From Pseudophaeobacter leonis (GTDB taxonomy: Bacteria > Pseudomonadota > Alphaproteobacteria > Rhodobacterales > Rhodobacteraceae): a stretch of 37,468 nt of DNA. Where the stretch lies: the NCBI RefSeq assembly GCF_002087335.1, contig NZ_MWVJ01000031.1:1-37468 (forward strand). Reading direction: 5' to 3'. The notes below the pieces were generated by a model, which was not told the DNA's origin, made no database searches, and saw nothing but the letters and a program-made list of their open reading frames with translations. The position numbers and the translations under genes were made by a program. Shown piece after piece: positions 16,102 through 25,979 of the stretch (position 1 is its first letter; each line of letters opens with the position of its first letter).

Positions 16102-16262
16102 GGGAAGTGTCCCGTACTGCAATGCGAAGTGTCCCAAAATCACCCCGAAATTGGCACCACAGGCGAGTAGCAACGGGTCTGGTTCCGCATAGAACGCTGG
16201 AAACTCGCTCAAAAAAGTTGCTGCAATGGGAAGTGTCCCGTACTGCAAACGGAAGTGTCCCG
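16102..16262. repeat. Duplicated repeat array, likely IS21-type terminal repeats
   Basis: GGGAAGTGTCCCGTACTGCA occurs at 16102-16121 and again at 16228-16247. Each is followed within a few bases by a second GAAGTGTCCC (16126-16135 and 16252-16261), so the 10-bp core occurs four times in two ~34-bp units with 92 bp between. Multiple terminal repeats are typical of IS21-family ends. No istA or istB remains, so the family call is tentative. The array marks the border between the accessory half and the core genome. Confidence 0.5.
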
Positions 16263-16378
16263 CTACACAACAACCGCTACATACAATTGCACAGCAACCG
16301 AGCAGCTTGCTCTTGCTGAGCTCTTTGCGTATTAAATAAACGACCGTTCAATTCACACCGCGCCAGGGAGGACACCAC
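16263..16378 (+). promoter_or_regulatory. Probable promoter region of the valine-catabolism operon
   Basis: This short region precedes the acyl-CoA dehydrogenase gene. AACGACCGTT (about 16338-16348) has 4-bp inverted arms and resembles a TetR-type half-site pair, as often seen before acyl-CoA dehydrogenase operons. A small GAGCA/TGCTC hairpin lies just upstream. The ribosome site AGGGAGGA is at about 16366-16373. The operator call is weak. Confidence 0.3.
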
Positions 16379-17524
16379 GTGGATTTTGCTTTGTCTGAAG
16401 AACAAACCGCGATTTTTGATATGGCTCATGATTTTGGCCAGGAAAACATCGCGCCCTTTGCACGCCAGTGGGAAGCTGAAGGCTCTATTCCAAAAGACCT
16501 GTGGCCCCGTGTTGGAGAGCTCGGTTTTGGCGGGCTTTATGTCAGTGAAGAAACCGGCGGCTCTGCCCTGACGCGTCTGGATGCCACATTGGTGTTTGAA
16601 GCCCTGTCGATGGCCTGCCCCTCTGTTGCGGCCTTTTTGTCGATCCATAACATGTGCGCCAAGATGCTGGACAGTTTTGCCAGCGACGAGATGAAGGCGC
16701 GCATCATGCCGGATGTTTTGTCGCTCAATACCGTGTTGAGCTACGCCCTGACCGAACCCGGGTCAGGATCTGATGCCGCCGCACTGAAAACCCGCGCCGA
16801 GAAAACCAATGAGGGCTACACTCTGAACGGCAACAAGGCCTTTATCTCGGGCGGTGGCTATTCGGACGCCTATGTCTGTATGGTGCGCACCGGCGAAGAT
16901 GGCCCCAAGGGGATTTCCACCGTCTATGTCGAAGACGGCACACCAGGTCTGTCCTTTGGCGGACTGGAAGACAAGATGGGCTGGAAGAGCCAGCCTACGG
17001 CGCAGGTGCAGTTTGACGACTGCAAAATCGCGGCCAACAATCTGGTTGGCGAAGAAGGCAAGGGCTTTAAATATGCCATGATGGGGCTCGACGGTGGCCG
17101 CCTCAATATCTCTTCCTGCTCACTGGGGGCTGCGCAGACGGCCCTGAACCTGACGCTAAAATACATGTCCGAGCGCAAGGCCTTTGGCAAATCCATCGAC
17201 CAGTTCCAGGGGCTGCAGTTCCGCCTTGCGGATATGGAGATCGAACTGCAGGCAGCGCGTGTCTTTTTGCGTCAGGCCGCCTGGAAGCTGGATCAGGGCG
17301 CGCCCGACGCCAGCAAGCATTGCGCCATGGCCAAAAAGTTTGTCACCGAGGCGGGCTCAAAAGTGGTCGACCAGTGTTTGCAACTGCACGGCGGCTATGG
17401 CTATCTGGCCGATTATGGCATCGAAAAGCTGGTCCGTGATCTGCGGGTGCATCAGATCCTTGAAGGCACCAATGAGATCATGCGGGTGATTGTCGCCCGC
17501 CACCTGCTGGCCGAAAACGCCTGA
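16379..17524 (+). CDS. Acyl-CoA dehydrogenase, probably isobutyryl-CoA dehydrogenase
   Basis: 381 residues with a GTG start (VDFALSEEQTAIFDMAHDFG) behind AGGGAGGA. It is a complete FAD-dependent acyl-CoA dehydrogenase: N-terminal helical domain, the middle beta domain with YALTEPGSGSDAAALKTRA (flavin contacts), and the C-terminal helical domain with QCLQLHGGYGYLADYGIEKL. The catalytic base Glu is in HQILEGTNEIMR. It oxidises a branched short-chain acyl-CoA to the 2-enoyl-CoA and passes electrons to ETF. The two genes downstream encode the following valine-pathway steps (hydrolase, then 3-hydroxyisobutyrate dehydrogenase), so isobutyryl-CoA is the likely substrate. Intact and normal length. 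Confidence 0.93.
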   Translation: MDFALSEEQTAIFDMAHDFGQENIAPFARQWEAEGSIPKDLWPRVGELGFGGLYVSEETGGSALTRLDATLVFEALSMACPSVAAFLSIHNMCAKMLDSFASDEMKARIMPDVLSLNTVLSYALTEPGSGSDAAALKTRAEKTNEGYTLNGNKAFISGGGYSDAYVCMVRTGEDGPKGISTVYVEDGTPGLSFGGLEDKMGWKSQPTAQVQFDDCKIAANNLVGEEGKGFKYAMMGLDGGRLNISSCSLGAAQTALNLTLKYMSERKAFGKSIDQFQGLQFRLADMEIELQAARVFLRQAAWKLDQGAPDASKHCAMAKKFVTEAGSKVVDQCLQLHGGYGYLADYGIEKLVRDLRVHQILEGTNEIMRVIVARHLLAENA

Positions 17525-17567
17525 GCGCGCCCAACCGCTGCCTAATGTGGCCAATTGCGAGGAAGAC

Positions 17568-18608
17568 ATGAGCGATATCAATATCCGTGTGACTGGGAAA
17601 GCCGGTCGCATCACCCTCACCCGCGGCAAAGCCCTGAATGCGCTGAGCTATGACATGTGTTTGGCGATTGAAACGGCTCTGCGGGACTGGGCCACGGATG
17701 ATGCGGTGAAACTGGTCGTGATCGACGCCGAGGGCGAAAAGGCCTTTTGTGCAGGCGGCGACATAGCTGAGCTGTATGATACCGGCACCCGGGGCGACTA
17801 TACCTATGGGCAGCGGTTCTGGCGTGATGAATACCGCCTGAACGCCTATATTTTTGAATACCCCAAGCCGGTTGTCAGCTTCCTGCAGGGGTTCACCATG
17901 GGCGGCGGCGTTGGCATTGGCTGCCACGGCACCCACCGGGTGGTCGGCGACAGCTCTCAGATTGCCATGCCCGAGGTTGGCATTGGCCTCATCCCGGATG
18001 TGGGCGGCACCCTGATGCTGGCGCTGGCACCGGGGCGGCTGGGAGAGTATCTCGGCACCACGGCAGGGCGCATGCAGGCGGCAGACGCCATCTATGCCGG
18101 ATTTGCCGATTTCTACACCCCTGAGAGCTTTTGGCCGGTGCTGATCGCCGGGCTGCAACGGGATGGCGACCCCGCCATTCTGGAAATCGCCTCCCGCCCT
18201 GCCCCAGAGGGCACTCTGGAAGCGCTGCAAGCGGATATCGACCGCTGCTTTGCCGGCGAGACCCTGAGCGACATTCTGACAGTCCTGAAAGGGGAGACCG
18301 GTGCCTTTGGGGAAAAGACGCTAAAGACGCTGGGGCGCAACGCTCCGCTGGCCATGGCCTGCACGATTGAACTGTTGCACCGGCTGCGCGGCAACAACAT
18401 CGGTATTCGCAAGGCGCTGGAGCACGAGTATCGTTATACCTTTCGCGCCATGGAAAAGGGCGATTTCCTGGAAGGGATCCGCGCCCAGATCATTGACAAA
18501 GACCGCCAGCCCAAATGGCAATATGCAGACCAGAACGTACCCGCCACTGCCGTCAGCCAGATGCTGATGCCGCTGGCGGCGGATGCGCTGACTTTTGAGG
18601 AGGAGTAA
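17568..18608 (+). CDS. Enoyl-CoA hydratase/isomerase family, probable 3-hydroxyisobutyryl-CoA hydrolase
   Basis: 346 residues, longer than a plain enoyl-CoA hydratase (~260) and right for the 3-hydroxyisobutyryl-CoA hydrolase branch. ATG 17568 follows GAGGAA. The crotonase fold shows AFCAGGDIAELYDTG (CoA-binding and oxyanion region), SFLQGFTMGGGVGIGCHGTH (second oxyanion Gly) and MPEVGIGLIPDVGGT with the Glu and Asp used by the hydrolases. The C-terminal extension (TLKTLGRNAPLAMACT and onward) is typical of HIBCH. It releases 3-hydroxyisobutyrate from CoA in valine degradation. It lies 43 bp after the dehydrogenase and 3 bp before mmsB, so it is in one operon. Confidence 0.9.
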   Translation: MSDINIRVTGKAGRITLTRGKALNALSYDMCLAIETALRDWATDDAVKLVVIDAEGEKAFCAGGDIAELYDTGTRGDYTYGQRFWRDEYRLNAYIFEYPKPVVSFLQGFTMGGGVGIGCHGTHRVVGDSSQIAMPEVGIGLIPDVGGTLMLALAPGRLGEYLGTTAGRMQAADAIYAGFADFYTPESFWPVLIAGLQRDGDPAILEIASRPAPEGTLEALQADIDRCFAGETLSDILTVLKGETGAFGEKTLKTLGRNAPLAMACTIELLHRLRGNNIGIRKALEHEYRYTFRAMEKGDFLEGIRAQIIDKDRQPKWQYADQNVPATAVSQMLMPLAADALTFEEE

Positions 18609-18611
18609 CCC

Positions 18612-19483
18612 ATGAAGATCGGATTTATAGGCCTCGGCAATATGGGAGGCCCAATGGCCGCCAATCTCGCCAAGGCAGGCCATGAGGTCACAGGCTTTGA
18701 CATGGCAGATGTTGCTATCGAGGGCGTCACGATGGCCAGCTCTGGCGCGGCGGCCGCCACGGGGGCTGATGTGGTGATCACCATGCTGCCCAACGGCCAG
18801 ATCCTGCGCGCCGTTGCGAATGACGTGTTGCCCGCGATGACAGCCGGCGCCACCCTGGTGGATTGCTCAACCGTCGATGTGGACTCGGCCCGTGCGGTGG
18901 CTGAACAGGCTGCTGCGGCTGGCCTGCTGTTTGTTGACGCGCCCGTTTCAGGCGGGGTTGGAGGCGCTGCTGGCGGCGCGCTGACCTTTATGGCTGGGGG
19001 CACCGCCGATGCCTTTGCCAAGGCGATCCCCTGTTTACCATCATGGGGCAAAAGGCCGTCCATTGTGGCGACGCCGGTGCCGGACAGGCTGCCAAGATCT
19101 GCAACAACATGATCCTCGGCGTCACCATGATTGCCACCTGCGAAGCCTTTGCGCTGGCCGATAAGCTGGGACTGGACCGCCAAAAGATGTTTGATGTGGT
19201 CTCCACCTCGTCTGGCTATTCCTGGAGCATGAACGCCTATTGCCCCGCGCCCGGTGTTGGGCCGCAGTCGCCCTCTGACAATGACTACAAGCCCGGTTTC
19301 GCTGCTGAACTCATGCTGAAAGACCTGCGCCTCAGCCAACAGGCCGCCATCAGCGCCGATGCAGACACCCCGATGGGGGAGCTGGCGCAGGCGCTCTACA
19401 GCCAGTTTGTCGAGGCAGAAGATGGTCTGGGCATGGATTTCTCCGCCATGCTGCCCCGTTTTGAGAAACGCTCACGCGGATAG
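18612..19483 (+). CDS. mmsB: 3-hydroxyisobutyrate dehydrogenase, with one single-base frameshift
   Basis: With one base restored near 19025 this gives a 290-residue protein, the normal length. ATG 18612 follows GGAGGAG. The Rossmann start is MKIGFIGLGNMGGPMAANL; DAPVSGGVGGAAGG is the substrate-binding signature; the catalytic Lys sits in GAGQAAKICNNM; DNDYKPGFAAELMLKDL is diagnostic for MmsB. The break is in AAGGCGATCCCC, where the expected reading is AAGGCGGATCCCC (AKADPLFTIMGQKAV). There are no other lesions. It oxidises 3-hydroxyisobutyrate to methylmalonate semialdehyde with NAD+ as the third step of this operon. As read, the product would be truncated. A sequence error is more likely than loss, given the flanking conservation. 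Confidence 0.9.
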
Positions 19484-19509
19484 CGTTGCACAGCAGGCGG
19501 AACACAACA

Positions 19510-19560
19510 GCCCGCCTGAACCAGCCCGGCTGAGCCTGCCCGCCTGAACCAGCCCGACTG
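19510..19560 (+). repeat. Two imperfect 23-bp direct repeats before the terminator
   Basis: GCCCGCCTGAACCAGCCCG followed by GCTG or ACTG occurs at 19510-19532 and 19538-19560, period 28. The second copy supplies the start of the terminator's 5' arm, so the first copy may be a duplicated arm. Confidence 0.6.
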
Positions 19561-19619
19561 GATCTGTCCTTTGCTTGCAATTTGCTTGCGTGCAAGGGAC
19601 AGGTCTGGCCGGGCTTTTT
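19551..19619 (+). terminator. Long hairpin terminator of the valine operon
   Basis: The 5' arm 19551-19574 pairs with the 3' arm 19592-19615 over 24 positions, with one A-C mismatch and four G-U wobbles, around a 17-nt loop. It is followed by TTTTT (19615-19619). It begins 68 bases after the mmsB stop and is unusually long for an intrinsic terminator. Confidence 0.8.
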
Positions 19620-19838
19620 GCTATGCTGAGAGGCGCGCGGCGCCGCCCCAACCGACAGAGGTCTCATCCTGTCGACCGGACAGGTCAGCCGACCAGTACA
19701 ACACAGAGATGGACGGGTTCACCGTACCCTGACCTTCGCGGCGGCGGTACGAGGCGCAGTTTCTGAACCACTATTCAAACTAAGGCTGGCCTTCAAACTG
19801 TGCCTCCCAGATAGAGGTTTTCGGCACAGACGCTATAA

Positions 19839-19859
19839 GGGCTGGCGCAAAGCCAGCCC
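19839..19859 (-). terminator. Hairpin downstream of uvrA
   Basis: GGGCTGGC (19839-19846) and GCCAGCCC (19852-19859) form a perfect 8-bp stem around a 5-nt loop, 12 bases beyond the uvrA stop. The T-rich tail (TTATAG) is weak, so termination is plausible but not certain. Confidence 0.5.
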
Positions 19860-19870
19860 CGATCTCAGCC

Positions 19871-22726
19871 CTATTCTGCGGCGACTTTGTTGTCGGCGAG
19901 CATGTTCTTGAGGTAGTGGCCTGTATGGCTGCGTGGCTCCTTGGCAACCGTTTCAGGCGTGCCCACCGCCACGATCTCACCACCGCCATCGCCGCCTTCG
20001 GGACCGATATCAATGATCCAGTCGGCGGTCTTAATCACATCGAGATTGTGCTCGATCACCACCACGGAATTGCCCTGATCCACCAGCTCGTGCAGCACTT
20101 CCAGCAGCTTTTTCACATCCTCAAAATGCAGACCGGTTGTGGGCTCATCCAGAATATACAGCGTGCGCCCGGTTGAGCGTTTCGACAGCTCTTTCGACAA
20201 TTTCACCCGTTGCGCCTCGCCGCCCGACAGGGTTGTCGCTTGCTGGCCCACCTTGATATAGCCCAGGCCTACGCGCATCAGGGCATCCATCTTGTCGCGA
20301 ATGCTCGGCACCGCCTGGAAAAAGCTCTGTGCTTCTTCGACTGTCATATCAAGCACATCCGCGATGCTCTTGCCTTTAAAGCGTACCTCAAGCGTTTCGC
20401 GGTTGTAACGCGCGCCCTTGCAGGTTTCGCACTCAACATAGACGTCCGGGAGGAAATGCATCTCGATCTTGTGACGCCGTCGCCCTGACAGGCCTCACAG
20501 CGCCCGCCCTTGACGTTAAAGCTAAAGCGCCCCGGTTTGTAGCCGCGTGGCAGGGCCTCGGGGAGGCTTGCAAACCAGTCGCGGATCGGCGTGAAGGCAC
20601 CGGTATAGGTCGCGGGGTTGGACCGTGGCGTGCGGCCAATTGCGCGCTGATCAATGTCGATCACCTTATCCAGATGCTCCAGCCCTTTGATGCTCTCACA
20701 GGGGGCCGGTGTCTGGCGCGCCCCATTCAGCCGCATCGAGGCGGTCTTCACAGGGTCTCAATTGTCAGCGTGGATTTGCCGCCGCCAGACACCCCGGTGA
20801 CACAGAGGAATTTACCCAGCGGAAATTCAGCCGTGACGTTTTTTAGGTTGTTGCCGGTGGTCAAGACCACCTTCAGCTTTTTCTTGTTGCCCTTGCGACG
20901 TTTGGCCGGAACCGGAATTTCACGCACCCCGGACAGATACTGCCCGGTGATAGAGCCCGCATCTGCCGTGACTTCAGCGGCGGTGCCGTGGCTCACGACC
21001 TGGCCCCCACGCAACCCTGCCCCGGGTCCTATATCAAAGACATAGTCGGCCTGACGGATCATGTCCTCGTCATGTTCCACCACAATCCCCGTGTTGCCCT
21101 GATCGCGCAGGTTCGTGAGCGTGGTGATCAGGCGATCATTGTCCCGCTGGTGCAACCCGATAGAGGGCTCATCCAATACATAAAGCACGCCGGTGAGGCC
21201 CGAGCCGATCTGGCTGGCGAGACGGATCCGCTGGCTCTCGCCGCCAGACAGGGTGCCGCTTGCGCGTGACAGGGTAAGGTACTCTAGCCCCACGTTATCA
21301 AGAACCCAAGGCGTTCCCGGATCTCTTTGACAATGGCGCGGGCGATCTCTTGTTTTTGCTTGCTGAGGTGGTTGGGCACATCCTCAATCCAGGCCAGAGC
21401 CTCGCGGATCGATTTCTGCACCACCTGCCCCACATGCACGCCGGCAATCTTAACCGCCAGCGCCTCTTCCCGCAGACGAAAGCCATGACAGGCGCCGCAG
21501 GAGCGGTTGTTCTGATAGCGCTCAAACTCTTCGCGAATCCAGTTGCTGTCGGTCTCGCGGTAGCGCCGTTCCATATTGGGAATAACGCCTTCAAAGACGC
21601 GGGTCACCTCATAGACGCGACCGCCCTCATCGTAGCGAAACGAGATTTCTTCCTCGCCGGAGCCGCGCAGAAAGACCTGCTGCACCTTGGGGGAGAGATC
21701 CTTCCACTGGGTGTTGCGGTCAAACTCGTAATGCTTGGCGATGGCCTCGATAGTTTGCAGAAAATAGGGCGATTTGCCTTTGCGCCAGGGCGCCAGGGCC
21801 CCGTCATAGATTTTGAGGCTCTGGTCCGGAACCACCAGACGTTCGTCAAAAAACAGTTCCATGCCCAGCCCGTCACAGACGGTACAGGCGCCAAAGGGCG
21901 CGTTAAAGGAAAACAGCCGGGGCTCGATCTCGGGGATGGTGAAGCCACTGACAGGACAGGCAAAATTCTCGCTAAAGGTCAGCCGCTCAGGCTCTCCCTC
22001 ACGCGGGGCGGTCTCAAGAATGGCAATGCCATCGGCCAGATCAAGGGCTGTGCGCAGGCTGTCGGCCAGCCGGGTTTCCAGACCTTCACGCACCACAAGC
22101 CGGTCCACCACAACGTCGATGTCATGGCGGAATTTCTTATCCAGCACCGGCGGCTCATCCAGCTCATAAAATGCGCCGTCGACCTTGACCCGCTGAAAGC
22201 CCTGCTTGCGCAGCTCAAGGAACTCCTTTTTGTACTCGCCTTTGCGGTCGCGCACGATGGGCGCCAGCAAAAAGCCACGGGTGCCCTCCTCCAGCGCCAT
22301 GACCCGGTCAACCATATCCTGCACCTGCTGGGCTTCAATCGGCAGGCCGGTTGCGGGCGAATAGGGCGTGCCTGCGCGGGCAAACAGCAGGCGCAGGTAG
22401 TCATAAATCTCGGTGACCGTGCCCACGGTTGAACGCGGGTTTTTAGAGGTGGTTTTTTGTTCGATAGAGATAGCCGGGCTCAGGCCAGAGATGTGATCCA
22501 CATCCGGTTTCTCCATCATATCGAGGAATTGCCGGGCATAGGCGCTGAGGGATTCAACGTAGCGGCGCTGACCTTCGGCATAGATGGTATCAAAGGCCAG
22601 CGAGGATTTTCCCGATCCCGAAAGCCCGGTGATCACCACCAGTTCATCGCGTGGAATATCCACATCGATGTTTTTGAGATTGTGCTCGCGCGCGCCGCGT
22701 ACCTCGATGAACTTCAACTCAGCCAT
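19871..22726 (-). CDS. uvrA: Excinuclease ABC subunit A, with three single-base frameshifts
   Basis: DNA damage-recognition ATPase of nucleotide excision repair (UvrAB complex). The start at 22726 ([20 protein letters not shown]) follows GAGGG. Restoring one base at ~21299, ~20752 and ~20474 gives ~952 residues, the normal length. The first ABC module has GLSGSGKSS (34-42), a zinc region [26 protein letters not shown] and [16 protein letters not shown]. The second has [17 protein letters not shown] and [21 protein letters not shown] and [15 protein letters not shown]. The first zinc pair reads CPVS instead of CPxC. All three breaks lack one base (for example GTCACAAG for GTCATCAAG); no stops or missense decay accompany them. 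A housekeeping gene with three clean -1 shifts suggests sequence errors. Confidence 0.93.
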
Positions 22727-22900
22727 AATGCCCTCGTGCCGAAACAAATTGCCCAAAACCTCGGCCTGTCCGGGGTCGTCCGGGGCCAGTCTTGGCCTAC
22801 AGATAGGCAATGCCGCGCGAGTCTCCAACACAAAAATGAGAACGTTGGGGGAACATTTGATAACTAATCAGCGAAGATGCGCCAAATCTTGTGGCTGGCC

Positions 22901-24098
22901 CTATTTGCCAGGGACACAGTCTGCCTGGGCTCGCATGGTCCGGCGCAGCCGTGCCAACAGAAGATGCACCAAAAATCCGCCGAGAAACAGAACCAGCAGA
23001 ACCGCCATAAATCCGGAAAAGCTGCCCAGCCCCAGAGCCAGCACCATCAGCGGCGTGCCAATGGTATTGCCAAGGTTTCCAGCCTGGGCCACGACGCCGC
23101 CGGCCCTGCGCCCGCGCGCTGTCATCCTCGTTCAGCTGCGGCGCTGCGGCAAAGGAGGCCCCCTGCACCAGCCCCATGGCCCCGGCCGGCGCGATGCAGG
23201 CCAGAGGATCTCCCGGCATCAGCCAGAGCCAGATCACGCCACAGGCACAGAGCAAAAACCCCAGTTGCACAACCGTCACGGCCGTGATGTGGCGCATCAA
23301 AAACACGCCAAGCGTCATGGAGCTTGCGATACTTGCCAGCGGCATGGCGCCCAGAACAAGCGCCCGCAGATCCGCGGCTATGTAGGGCGGGATAACCGTG
23401 AGAATAGAGACAAAACAGCAGGTATAAAACAGCCACCCCGCGGCCGGAGCAACCTTCCAGGGCGAGCGGTAAATGGGCATATGCAAGGCAGGCAGCTGCG
23501 CCAGCGCAGGAAACGGCGCACGCGCAGGCACCGGAACATCGCGCAGCGCCTGCGCAAGCCACAGGGCCAAGCCCGCCATGATCAGGGCATGCACTGCAAA
23601 AAGTGACAACAATCCCAGACTGTTAACCAGCGGCAAGCCAATCCAGGCCAGCAGCGTAAAGGCGACGCCAAAGAATGTGCTCCACAGGGTCATGGCCAAC
23701 CCACGGTCGCGATTGGAGCTGAGCGCCGCAATCAACGTAGGGCCGGCAACGACAACCCCAAGATGGGAGAGACCTTCAATCAGGCGCGTGAGCAGAAAGA
23801 GACCAAATGGCAGATGCAGTGCCTGCAACGCAGACATCAACGCGCCAATCCAAAGGCACCAGACCATCGTGCGCCGAAAGCCGATCGAGCTGACAAACAG
23901 CCCTGCTACCAGACCAAAAATGATGCCGACAATGCCCACCAGTGATACGCTAAAGCTGAGCGCGCCTCCCGCTGTGGGATAGAGCTCTGCCATGCGGTCA
24001 AAGATGATACTGATTTTGCCGTATTGTGCAGCCACCCCAAGGCCTGCGGCCCAAATTGCAAACACCAGCGGCCAGCGCGTGATCATCCGGTCAGCCAT
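22901..24098 (-). CDS. Major facilitator superfamily transporter, with one single-base insertion
   Basis: Start at 24098 behind AGGGGGAC gives [20 protein letters not shown]; about 12 membrane helices follow, with the MFS loop motif at [15 protein letters not shown] and a second-half loop near VFLMRH. The frame breaks at the CCC run 23104-23106 (one extra base): without it [20 protein letters not shown] continues to the stop at 22901, giving 398 residues. Uncorrected, the frame runs on to 22797 through unrelated DNA. Substrate unknown; it looks like a small-molecule permease or efflux carrier. It lies 174 bp upstream of uvrA in the same direction. No regulator adjoins it. Confidence 0.82.
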
Positions 24099-24503
24099 GG
24101 TGTCCCCCTAAAGCGCTGGCAGGGGGAGCGCGTTCCCCGGTGCTACCAGCTTGTTCTAGCGCGGGCGACCTCTGAGTGCCAGTTGCGTACCAGTTCCATT
24201 TTGTCATTGGTCGGTCGTTTCAGCAGGCTACCAAAGGCAAAGAGGTCGCGAGAGGTCCAGTTAAAAAGTGTTTTCAAGCTCATTTGACACACCAACCCAC
24301 CGCGCAAACGACAGGTGCTCCATTGTTATAAGGTAAACTGCCGCTGCCTCTGGCGTTCTGCAACAGACCGGCGGATTGGTGGTTTCTCGCCTATCAAAAT
24401 GGGCAGAATAAGGCAGCCTGGCCCTAAATCACGGCGATCCCCTTCAGATTTGAGACAGAATTGAAGGATCCCTCGCTGGGGTTTTGCGCCTGCGTCGGCA
24501 TTT
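24099..24503. other. Intergenic between MFS and lpd genes
   Basis: Apart from the lpd terminator at its right edge, no gene is supported. A minus-strand frame at 24326-24622 overlaps the terminator and lpd and has no family likeness. GGTCGGTCGTTT at about 24209-24220 echoes the ACGACC motif before the acyl-CoA dehydrogenase gene, but no operator can be claimed. Confidence 0.4.
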
Positions 24504-24540
24504 GGGCACAAAAAACGCGCGCTCCACTGGAACGCGCGCC
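24504..24540 (-). terminator. Rho-independent terminator of the lpd gene
   Basis: Read on the minus strand, CGCGCGTT (24538-24531) pairs with the G/C arm at 24523-24516 (one mismatch) and is followed by TTTTTT (24515-24510). It lies 46 bases after the lpd stop. Confidence 0.75.
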
Positions 24541-24584
24541 TCGTGTCTGCCTGATACCCTGCCAAGGTCTGGCAGAGATCCGCA

Positions 24585-25979
24585 TTACATATGGATAACC
24601 CGGTCAAAGGCGTCGAGCACACTTTCGTGCATCATTTCGCTCAAGGCGGGATGCGGGAAAACCGTGTTCATCAGGTCTTCTTCGGTGGTCTCCAGCTGAC
24701 GCCCAACCACATAGCCCTGGATAAGCTCTGTCACCTCGGCACCAATCATATGCGCCCCCAACAGCTCACCGGTTTTGGCGCCAAACACGGTTTTGATCAT
24801 GCCCTCTGCCTCGCCCAGAGCGATGGCCTTACCATTGCCGATGAAGGGGAAGCGGCCAACCTTGATGTCATAGCCCAGCTCTTTTGCCTTGGCCTCGGTG
24901 TAGCCCACGCTGGCCACCTGCGGCTGACAATAGGTGCAGCCGGCAATGCTTTCGGGTTTGACCGGATGCGCGTGTTTACCTGCGATAAGGTCGGCCACCA
25001 TAACACCTTCATGGCTCGCCTTGTGGGCCAGCCAGGGGGCACCTGCGATATCGCCAATGGCATAGAGCCCCTCAACCCCGGTGCGGCAATAGGCATCTGT
25101 CACCACATGGGTTCGGTCGATCTTGACGCCAAGCGCCTCAAGCCCGAGCCCCTCGACGTTGCCGACAATGCCGACAGCCGAGATGACAGTGTCAAACTCC
25201 ATCTTCTGAACCTTGCCGCCGCTCTCGATATGGGCAGTTACAACCCCTTTGCCGCGATCCAGCTGCTTGACCATGGATTTCTCCATGATCTTCATGCCCT
25301 GCTTGGTAAAGCTCTTCTTGGCGAAGGCACTGATCTCGGCATCCTCAACAGGCAGCACCCGGTCCATCACCTCAACCACGGTGGTATCGGCGCCAAGCGT
25401 GTTGTAAAAGCTGGCAAATTCAATGCCAATCGCACCCGAGCCAATCACCAGGAGCTTTTTCGGCATCCGCGGTGGCACCAGTGCGTCGCGGTAGGTCCAG
25501 ACCAGATCGCCATCGCCCTCAAGCCCTGGCAGCTCACGCGCCCGAGCGCCCGTTGCCAAAACGATATTTTTGGCCACCAGCTCCTCAACGCCCTTGTCGG
25601 TTTTCACGCTGACCTTGCCCTTGGCGGGGAGAGTTGCTGCCCCCATCACCACAGTGATCTTGTTCTTTTTCATCAGGTGGCCGATGCCCGAGGACAGCTG
25701 CTTGGCCACGCCGCGCGACCGTTTCACCACCGCATCCAGATCGTAGCCGATCTTGTCGGCGCTCAGACCAAATTCAGCCGCCCGCTCCATCAGGTGAAAC
25801 ACCTCGGAAGAGCGCAGCAATGCCTTGGTGGGAATACAGCCCCAGTTGAGACAGATGCCGCCAAGGTTTTCGCGCTCAACAATCGCAACCTTAAGGCCCA
25901 GTTGTGCCGCCCGAATGGCAGCCACATAGCCACCGGGGCCTGCGCCAATTACGATCACATCAAAGGTCTGTGTGGCCAT
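24585..25979 (-). CDS. lpdA: Dihydrolipoyl dehydrogenase (E3)
   Basis: 464 residues, intact. FAD-binding GAGPGG (residues 12-17), redox-active disulfide in GGICLNWGCIPTK (Cys43 and Cys48), NAD-binding GSGAIGIEFASFYNTLGAD, second FAD contact in LYAIGDIAGAPWLAHKA, and the dimer-interface catalytic His-Glu in HPALSEMMHESV. It reoxidises dihydrolipoamide of the pyruvate, 2-oxoglutarate or branched-chain 2-oxoacid dehydrogenase complex with NAD+. The E1/E2 genes are not adjacent in this window, so it is either a shared E3 or lies at the end of such a cluster outside view. ATG 25979 follows GAGGCAAG; its own terminator lies downstream. Confidence 0.95.
   Translation of the reverse strand: MATQTFDVIVIGAGPGGYVAAIRAAQLGLKVAIVERENLGGICLNWGCIPTKALLRSSEVFHLMERAAEFGLSADKIGYDLDAVVKRSRGVAKQLSSGIGHLMKKNKITVVMGAATLPAKGKVSVKTDKGVEELVAKNIVLATGARARELPGLEGDGDLVWTYRDALVPPRMPKKLLVIGSGAIGIEFASFYNTLGADTTVVEVMDRVLPVEDAEISAFAKKSFTKQGMKIMEKSMVKQLDRGKGVVTAHIESGGKVQKMEFDTVISAVGIVGNVEGLGLEALGVKIDRTHVVTDAYCRTGVEGLYAIGDIAGAPWLAHKASHEGVMVADLIAGKHAHPVKPESIAGCTYCQPQVASVGYTEAKAKELGYDIKVGRFPFIGNGKAIALGEAEGMIKTVFGAKTGELLGAHMIGAEVTELIQGYVVGRQLETTEEDLMNTVFPHPALSEMMHESVLDAFDRVIHM

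Noticed and set aside
16039..16273. Minus-strand frames of ~69 codons through the GAAGTGTCCC repeats
   Set aside because: They are repeat-derived (each reads GTLPF- or RDTS-type segments from the duplicated DNA), with no start signals.
21350..22432. 360-codon open frame antisense to uvrA
   Set aside because: It is a shadow of the conserved uvrA frame, with no family likeness of its own.
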